Shown in pieces: positions 56,776 to 64,000 of a DNA stretch of 64,000 nucleotides (position 1 is its first letter; the number at the start of each line of letters is the position of its first letter). The position numbers were made by a program, and so were the translations under genes. The notes beneath the pieces were generated by a model, which worked only from the letters and a program-made list of their open reading frames with translations, was not told the DNA's origin and did not search any database. Location of the stretch: contig NC_079364.1 in the NCBI RefSeq assembly GCF_021018895.1, positions 15,058,385 to 15,122,384 on the forward strand, in the 5' to 3' direction. The DNA is from Seriola aureovittata. Lineage: Eukaryota > Chordata > Actinopteri > Carangiformes > Carangidae.

Positions 56776-56915
56776 AGGCAATGTTGTTGTTGACAACTTG
56801 ATGATCATTCATGCGGGTCATTAATTAAAATTGTGCAAAACTGTGTTGTCAAATCTGTGGCGATTCATAGTAGAAACATGACTTGTTATTGGTCATGTAT
56901 TATAAAATTTCTTTG

Positions 56916-56921
56916 ATTAAA
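56916..56921 (+). terminator. clec3a: ATTAAA polyadenylation signal, probable clec3a 3' end
   Basis: ATTAAA 141 nt after the stop codon, followed by tttgttattaattag. The commonest variant of the canonical hexamer, and no AATAAA occurs between it and the stop. Confidence 0.4.
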
Positions 56922-58680
56922 ATTTGTTATTAATTAGGTTCCTAATTAGTTTTGATACACAAAGAAGTAACTGGCTGCGTCGTATTCACTTTACTTATAC
57001 TGTAAGTCCCAAAGCCTCAGATGATGACTGAACAGCATGAAAAGTAAGAAATTCTGGATGACGTTACACAAAAATAAACAAAAATGTAAACTGTCGTTGT
57101 TTTGTTAAAACTATTTTATTTTATCTATAAACTTCTCAGCATTTCACAACTATTTTTCAGCATTGAGTTAACTCATTTCTTCAGCATCAATTTTACATTG
57201 ATAACAGTTGTATACATACACACCAGTTCCCTAGTTTAAGGCTCAACTGCTGACCACTGAATAGCTAAATGAAAAAATGTGGGTGGAGTGATTTGCTAAT
57301 GAGCAGCATGGAAACACAGTAGGGGTTTTACTTCCCTTCCCTGTTGGTTGTTCTCAGGGGCGTTATTACACTGACAGAGCCCAAAGAACCCAAAGAAGTT
57401 TTAAACAAATCTTTAGAAATAATGTAAATGAGAATTATAGATATATAGACATCATCTTTATGGGACCCTTGTTGTACTTTATGTTCAACTCTGTTATGAG
57501 ATGTATTGACTAAAAAGGCAGCAAGTGCGATTCTAAATGGTAAGTAATGCTACAACTCAACTATGAGGCCCTAATGGAGGTGTACGTTTCTGTGCTTTAT
57601 TTTTGAGATTTATTTTATCTGTGACATTGCAATCTTAGGTAAAAATCTACTTAGTTCATTTCATACCAAAATATTGTAGCATACTAAACTACACAAAAAC
57701 TGAACGGTGTACAAACATTATCACTGCACTGTACATAAATGGATTTAGAGTCGATTGTAATGCATCCAATCAGTGTATCTTAATCTAGTGCAGAGGATGA
57801 CCTCTACATCCTGCTAACATTGATATACACTTGTTTGGTGACAATGAAGAAATTACACATTCTATTCTTGTTTCCTTATTCTGTTATAACACATTACCCT
57901 CATTACCCTCATGCACAAATGCAGTGCCCCAATCCCCAAATGGCACATTTGTGTGAGGATTCAACTGCAGTGCTAAGAGTGAAATTGAAACTATATGCAA
58001 TCTAGAGCATAGAGTGAGTCCAACTGACTTGTCTTTGGAATGTGGGAGGAAACCCAGATCACCCAAAATAAACTTGAACAAACACAGAAAAATGCAAACA
58101 TGCAGAAAGGGGCTGTTATCAAACTCTGACCCTTTTTGCTGTGAGGTGACAATGTGAAATATGCATTTTAACTGTTTGCTTTGAGGTGCTGCTGCAACAC
58201 TGCAGTGTAAAAATCCGGTAATTTAATTTAAAAAATACAAATTGGTTAACATCTGTGGTAGGCCTATAGCTACAGAGTAACATTTTAAGGGTCCCTGGGC
58301 AAAAATGAGTGCCTGTGCCCTTATTAAGCACCCGCTCCGCCCCCTCTCAGTGCACTGTGTACAGTACTCCTCTGATGGCCAAAGACTTTTGGTTTGTGGT
58401 AATATGATTAAAAACAAATACACATATGCTCTGTGCTCAATATCATGGATTGTAAAACTACATTTTGTGATTACATTTACTGTGGGACCCACCTGACTGC
58501 CTTTACAATGTCAGTTGATATTATGTTTCAGTGTTGCATATTTCCATATTACAAAGATACAATTTTTTGAAATGATCAATGAATTGCCATACAGCAGAAT
58601 CTGTGGGCCTTGGGCAGTTGCAAGCTTTGCTTGGTTAGTTAGTCTTAAGAATGCTATGAGTGTGTAGTGTGTATTTGATA
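56922..58680. other. spacer downstream of clec3a
   Basis: About 1.8 kb, AT-rich. Several short open frames, none recognisable. No RNA gene or clear repeat seen. Confidence 0.5.
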
Positions 58681-58689
58681 CCACTTTCT

Positions 58690-59038
58690 TCAGCATATGT
58701 GAGTTTTCTTTCATTCCTACTCTGGAGAGATGCATGCAATGTAAGACGGAGGCCATCTTGGACAATACCAACCATCCTCTCCACAACATTCTGGCCGGAC
58801 AGAAAAGCAGCTACAGGTGTAACTCATCGTCTCATCTCACTACACTGCAGAACAGAGAGGTTCAGGAGATCCTTTGCGCCCACTGCCACCAGGCTGTACA
58901 ACACCTCAGCCATAGGAAGTGGACTAATCTAACTATTATTGTTTATCTATTATTAACTGTTTTTATTATTATTATTATTATAATTATTATCAACAATGAG
59001 CTAAAGGACACATAAATCTCCCTAGGGGATAAATAAAG

Positions 59039-59101
<63 letters not shown>

Positions 59102-59102
59102 A
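58690..59102 (+). mobile_element. 3' end of a LINE (Rex1-like) with (TATC)n tail
   Basis: The coding remnant reads ILDNTNHPLHNILAGQKSSY and, after a frameshift, RTERFRRSFAPTATRLYNTS, matching the usual last residues of fish LINE ORF2 (cf. HPLH..., RT.RF..SF.P.AIRLLN). It ends aaataaagtatctatctatc and about 15 TATC units (59039-59102), the classic tail of Rex1-type elements. 5' truncated, inactive. Confidence 0.7.
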
Positions 59103-59329
59103 AGGATTGTTGTAGGCCAGGAGATGCAGATGATTAATGGGTCCCACTCTACCATTCACATTTAGATAAAAATAGCTCTAGTACTCCGTGTGAAATTCTG
59201 TTACTATTCATTATAATACCATGTTGACCACTTCACTGAATTTAATCAATCATAATTGTTGTGATCGGACTGAAAGCAGTGCATTGTTGAAATTGAAAGC
59301 ATCACCAAACTGACCCACATCTGACCTGC

Positions 59330-59737
59330 GTCGCTCTCGTAGACGGGTTAAACCATTAATGCCGTGTTTTTTGTGTGTTTCTATTATCTTTGTCCTATCA
59401 AAAACAACCAAAAACGCACAGACAGTTACCGACGTCATCCTGTCCGCACACATCACGCACGCTTGTCTGGATGGAATGTGACGCCACAGCTCCGTGCGTG
59501 AAGTCTCGCGGAGTACAACACCGGCCATTTTTCTCCGTTTACAGCAGGACACTTTGTGCTTGGGCAGTGTAACCGAGATCACTTTTACAAGCTTACAAGT
59601 TTTGGCAAGTTCAATTTTGTGATCCAAGCATCCAGACTTACTACAAACAGGACACAAACCATGTTTGTGTTGACCGTTGCAAAGTTTTTTCGCTGACATC
59701 CCTGTCCGGATAGACGCTTGTCTAAACTGTCGCACAA
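59330..59737 (+). promoter_or_regulatory. CpG-rich promoter / 5' UTR of the unrecognised gene
   Basis: A sharp rise in CG dinucleotides against an AT-rich background, with gacgtca (59428), tctcgcgg, caccggccattttt and gtccgcac blocks. No TATA box. Consistent with a housekeeping-type start region feeding the ATG at 59738. The minus strand could also be transcribed from here. Confidence 0.5.
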
Positions 59738-59782
59738 ATGGAAATGGTGCCTAGCGAGGAGAACCAGTTCGTACCCAAAGAG
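59738..59782 (+). CDS. probable first coding exon (15 codons) of an unrecognised gene
   Basis: ATG in good context (cgcacaaATGG) opens MEMVPSEENQFVPKE and is followed by a near-perfect donor (AAAGAG/GTGAGG) in phase 0. It sits at the downstream edge of a CpG-rich block. The next exon lies beyond 64000. I do not recognise the peptide. It is not the WWOX N terminus (MAALRYAGLDD...), which would be expected after CLEC3A from human gene order. It could alternatively be an untranslated first exon. Confidence 0.5.
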
Positions 59783-59923
59783 GTGAGGTTATTACGGACC
59801 CAGCCCGGGGTCGGAGAATCAGCCTCTGGCCGTCAGCTGTCACCCTCGCAGATCATTCAAATTAATGATGGCAAAACTTTTGCACCACTTTGCGAGTTTG
59901 TGATCTTGGTGTATCATATAGAG

Positions 59924-60491
59924 GCTAACTCTCAGCTGCTAACAGTTAGCTAAACATGACTTGGACGGCCTATCGTGACATGGCTAACTAGCGTTAGCTA
60001 CAGCCAACAGTTAGCGACTGCATCTCAGACAAAGTGAGTTTATGTTAGTAGCTAAAGCTTTAGCATAATTATCATTAAGTTATCTAACCTTCTAATTTGG
60101 CTTTCTGATAATCAAAAACTCAAGAGCCTTTTAAATGCTGTGGCTGACATTATGTTATCCCCAAACAAAGACGACAATTGTCAACATTAGTGAGCTAACT
60201 TGCAAGTAACATTAGCTGGTAGGCTCTGGCAAGCTAATGTCGGTAGCTTTTTAAGTCTGATTAATGGCAACAACTCTAGCTAATTTAGGTGTTTTTGAAG
60301 TTGCTAAACCAAATGTAAATAGCCACACCAACTGACATGACTGGCAGCGTTACACTAACGTTTACCCCTAACGTTAGTTTTATAGATATACATACTTTGG
60401 TCTCCTCTTGTCCCCGTGTTCAGATTGTTTTGAATGGAACTTGTAGCTGTAGTGTAAACGTAACGTTAGCTTGTCAAATTCGCAAGCTAAC
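59924..60491. repeat. cluster of GTTAGC/GCTAAC hexamers
   Basis: Nine exact copies at 59924, 59938, 59945, 59983, 59993, 60010, 60194, 60465 and 60486, four reading GTTAGC and five GCTAAC, with further near copies (ttagct, gctaat, taacgtta). By chance about 0.3 copies would be expected in 568 bases of equal base composition. Confidence 0.85.
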
Positions 60492-62726
60492 GCTAATGCT
60501 AGCTACCGCTGTTCACGTAGATGCAGGTGTGTAACATAGCGTTAATATTAATGTTAAGATATGTGGATGCTCCTCATATTAGGATAAACCTGTTTTAACA
60601 TCCTTGATGAACTTCGTTGCCATGATGAGGGGCTACTTAGCCTTTGCTTGTTTATCCTGCTATGTTGACTTGGTAGGTTGCTAAAGTTAACGTGCAATAC
60701 GCTACCTAAACAATAATCTATCACTCTGCGATATTCTTGTGCTGTCATGTTTTTCATACAAGTAGAAAATGAGTCGGCTTTAGCTACTGTCAACACCAGT
60801 GATGCTTACCAGATGGTATTTTGTTTGTACAGGTAAATTGTGATTATAACATAAACATCCTAGAGGGTTATTATTGACATGGTAGTCATCTATCGTGTTA
60901 TTTCATACGTATGTGTATCTATAGGCATACTACATGTTATCTGCAGTACCGATATTTGATTATGGGTGGTTTTGTAGCACTTTGTCTGCATTTACGTCAG
61001 CTGCAAAGTCACACGTCAAACATGGGACGTCACTTAAGGGCTTGTGGGGAAAATTGGATTTGATGATACAGTGCTGCACGCTTTCAATATACTTACACAT
61101 AATGATCGTGTATTCTTCAGTTACACAACTTAGTAATGAATCTAGTTAAACCTGGCTTTCAAAGGCTTTATTTTAAACAAGAAAGTTGACTTGCACTTGT
61201 GATGAGGAAATAGGTTTGTATTATTTACATATCACTTTGGCAGCAGACTTTAAGCACTTCATCACATTTCGTTGCAAAGTTAAGGTAGAGTCAGTTAATT
61301 CCCTGCTCTGCATTAGATTTGACAGCTGTCTGATCTTAAAACATATATTTGGACATTTGGCTTCTGTAAGAATGTTTTCCATCCACTATGACACATAGAG
61401 CTGCAACATCAAATTCATTTAATTATCATTAAAAAATAATAATGTCTTTGTATAATTTAGTATTGTTTCACACCAGAGGTTCTTCTGTGTCTTCCGTGGG
61501 CCATGAAATGAGAACCACAATTTAAGGGCACATGCAAAAAATGTACCTCTCACAACACTTCATAAAGTTGTGATAGCATTATGTATGAATAAGTTGAAGA
61601 AGTTTAGTAGTTTCAAAGATGTTGTATATTGGTCTGTTTTGCTTGTACAAGTCTTAACAAGCCAAAAACAAACAGGCAGTCAGCCTGTGATGTTTGCCCC
61701 CACTGTAAGTGGAATTTGTTGCCACCACTGAGGTTTTCCAATTTTTTCAGTTTAAAAGTTTAGGTGCCTTTGCTGTTAAGCATTATAGCCAAAAGCTGAC
61801 ACAGTGCATTGTTACACCTCCTTTGTGTATGACTTAATCAAAACATCTTTCATCAAGGGGAAGATAAAGTTGTCATTTTATGTCATACATAAAGCCTTCT
61901 TTGTAGTTTTCACAGTTCTGTTATTTTCACTGCCAGGCTGCGAATGGTCTCTGAACAAATCAGGAATTTGAAGTAGCTAATTTATTGTCTAGAGTCATGA
62001 TTTAAAAAAATAAAATACAAAAAACATCTAGCAGTTCATATTTCTATGACAATTAAATGTTCATAGCCCCCATAGATTTACCAGCCACTCTCACCATTTG
62101 CTAAAACTAGTCTTGGAAGCAGTAGTCCATTCAAATTAATGGCTGGCTATTTGCCAAAGTGTCAGGTATAGTTTACAAAAGTGCAGTCTCTTGTAATAAT
62201 TGCAATAAATTGTATCTGTATTAGAATATTGGCTATTGTTCATGTCACTACCTGCATCTGTATCCTGTTTTAAGGGGTTGTGTGTGTGTCACGTGCAGTT
62301 GTAATTACAGTACATTGTATTAAGAGATGTTGGATACTGGATACTGACATTTTACAACGCTATAGTATTATTATTATTACAGTTAGTTGCATCTGTAAAG
62401 AAATACTGTCTGTGCTTTACAGTACTTGTGGCTTCATGTCAGCACCTTGTGATTATATCCACGGTAAAAATAACCTTTAATCTCATAATACACTTGTGTG
62501 GTGTCAGCTGCAGCTTCTTTATAGGACCTGTCAGTCACATTTTGCCAAGATCACAAACGTCACAACGAGGTTGCAAAAATGGGAATAACTTGAATATGTT
62601 CCTGTAATTATCACCCCGTCACCAGGCAAGAAGTTAATCTGCCAGGCAAAGGTTATAGGTTTTCACATTGGCTTCATTTAGCCCCAATGTGGCTACTGAA
62701 GCTGGCTTGTTTTACAACTTATTGTC

Positions 62727-62732
<6 letters not shown>

Positions 62733-62758
<26 letters not shown>
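62733..62758. repeat. (GT)n microsatellite
   Basis: About 26 bases of GT followed by a run of T. Confidence 0.9.
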
Positions 62759-64000
62759 TTTTTTTTTTAACCACAACTATCTCCACATATTACTAGGGTG
62801 TGTTTTGGAGTTGCAGACAAAGTATTTTTGATGAGATGAAGAGGATTTCTCAGGTAGATGTGTGTGAAGTGTGGGAGAGAGCGCCTACAATAAAGCATGG
62901 TGTTAAATGGATGCATGAAGCAGCACTGTGATGACCGTCATACGCAGGCAATCATCAAGACTTATTCTTCAGTTAAGAGGCAGCTTCACAAGTACCACCT
63001 TTATCTAACATTACAGACATGCAGTTAAAAAATGACCATAGACAAATGTATTGGCTGGTAATAACAAACGTGTTTTGTGCTATAAAACCCAAATTCCTGA
63101 AAACCATAATCACATTTAAGGCTGGGTATCATTCACCATATACAACGCAATATCAGAGTTTTGGTACTGGCACCAAAATGATACATTTGTTGAGTATAGA
63201 GCTGTTTTCCTACAAAATATCGAGTGTTAATTTTTTTTTTCTGCCAGTTTTTGATACTTAACCTTTTTGATAATTGCTTTAAGTCAGCAAACCGTTTGAG
63301 CCTGGCCAGGTACAGTAAGTACCAGACTAATTGGAAAACAAACTACAGGGAGTGTTTAGACAACAAAGTGACTCGCTGCCTTTTGAAACTCTTGTTCTAC
63401 TTGGAAGACAATTTCCGTTGTGTATTTCACAGTTAAATGAAGCGTGAGTTATCAATTGCATGGCATATGTCTTTCAAAGAGTTTTAAGAATAAAGATTGT
63501 GGATAGTATGGGAGAATCTTGACAACCTGTTCATGTTTTTCATGCTTTGTAAATTGTAATCAAAGATCAGCAACTGCCCAGGAAGTGGGCTTGTCCAGTC
63601 ATGTGTAGAAAGGTTTCTTCCTGATGTTTTAGTGAAAGACATTCTTGTCAGCCATGTATTATTTAGCCACTTGACAAGAGTCTGTCTCAAGCAAATTCCT
63701 ATTCAACCTTGCTGAACCACAATGACAGAAAAGGAAAAGTGAGCTGCTTTTGCAAGACTGTCATTGTTAGAGATAAGCTCCTGCTGGGACGAAAATACAG
63801 CAAAACATTACTGTCTGGTCATTTGTCAAGACCATATCAAGATACAACTAGTTACATGGTGTTTTACATGGTATTGCTCTCAGGTAGTTTCAAGGAGAGC
63901 AATTCTTTTTCCATGTTTTTAGTCATGACTTAACCAATTGTTGAATTAGTGAATACATACAGTTTTCAATTTAAACAACAATCCTAATTTTCTACTCTAT

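Larger units (their letters stand above)
59783..64000. other. presumed first intron of the unrecognised gene, running off the window
   Basis: Starts at the GTGAGG donor. The first 700 bases are dominated by GTTAGC/GCTAAC words. The rest is AT-rich and contains a (GT)n run (about 62733-62758), a repeat-like ggctgggtatcattcaccat segment near 63120 and no exon I can support. Confidence 0.45.

Noticed and set aside
59250..59735. 161-codon minus-strand open frame in the CpG-rich block, with a CPVCSKSGC zinc-like motif
   Set aside because: It overlaps the promoter and first exon on the other strand, has no recognisable domain, and open frames are expected in CG-rich DNA. A divergent transcript cannot be excluded.

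Overview
The window is vertebrate nuclear DNA, almost certainly from a spiny-rayed (percomorph-type) teleost. Genes are split into GT-AG exons separated by AT-rich introns. The coding exons are clearly fish orthologues of vertebrate proteins. The non-coding DNA carries typical fish repeats: Tc1-like transposon scraps, a LINE tail ending in (TATC)n, short repeats rich in TAATCGATTA-type words, AGCTAAATGCTAA repeats, and long CA microsatellites. I see no bacterial, viral or CRISPR-like content. All identifications are by reading translations, without any database search.

Layout, left to right. (1) Positions 226-32659, minus strand: nineteen exons of dennd5a (1111 codons, open throughout, N-terminal about 85-90% of the protein). 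The last exons, with the second RUN domain, lie off the left edge. Intron 1 is about 11.8 kb. An extra in-phase 90-nt exon candidate sits in intron 7. (2) 32660-35647: CpG-rich 5' end of dennd5a, then repeat-rich spacer with a retroelement fragment. (3) 35648-37665, plus strand: bola3, four exons, 115 aa, behind an ETS/CRE promoter. (4) 37666-40571: spacer holding a 1-kb inverted pair of Tc1-like fragments and a consensus CTCF motif. (5) 40572-51238, plus: vat1l, nine exons, 413 aa, with a roughly 2.1-kb 3' UTR. (6) 55255-56775, plus: clec3a, three exons, about 200 aa, with a TATA box. (7) 59738-59782, plus: a probable first coding exon (15 codons) of an unrecognised gene with a CpG-rich promoter. 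Its first intron fills the rest of the window and opens with a striking cluster of GTTAGC/GCTAAC words.

The genes do not form a pathway. dennd5a encodes a DENN-domain Rab regulator, bola3 a mitochondrial Fe-S maturation factor, vat1l a zinc-free MDR oxidoreductase-like protein and clec3a a secreted cartilage C-type lectin. The vat1l-clec3a pair, in the same order and orientation, is also adjacent in human (16q23). DENND5A and BOLA3 lie on other human chromosomes, so this neighbourhood is fish-specific or rearranged relative to human. I found no convincing previously undescribed system. The best leads are the extra dennd5a exon, a (TG)35 tract pressed against a dennd5a splice acceptor, the two consensus CTCF motifs, the GTTAGC cluster and the Tc1 inverted repeat.
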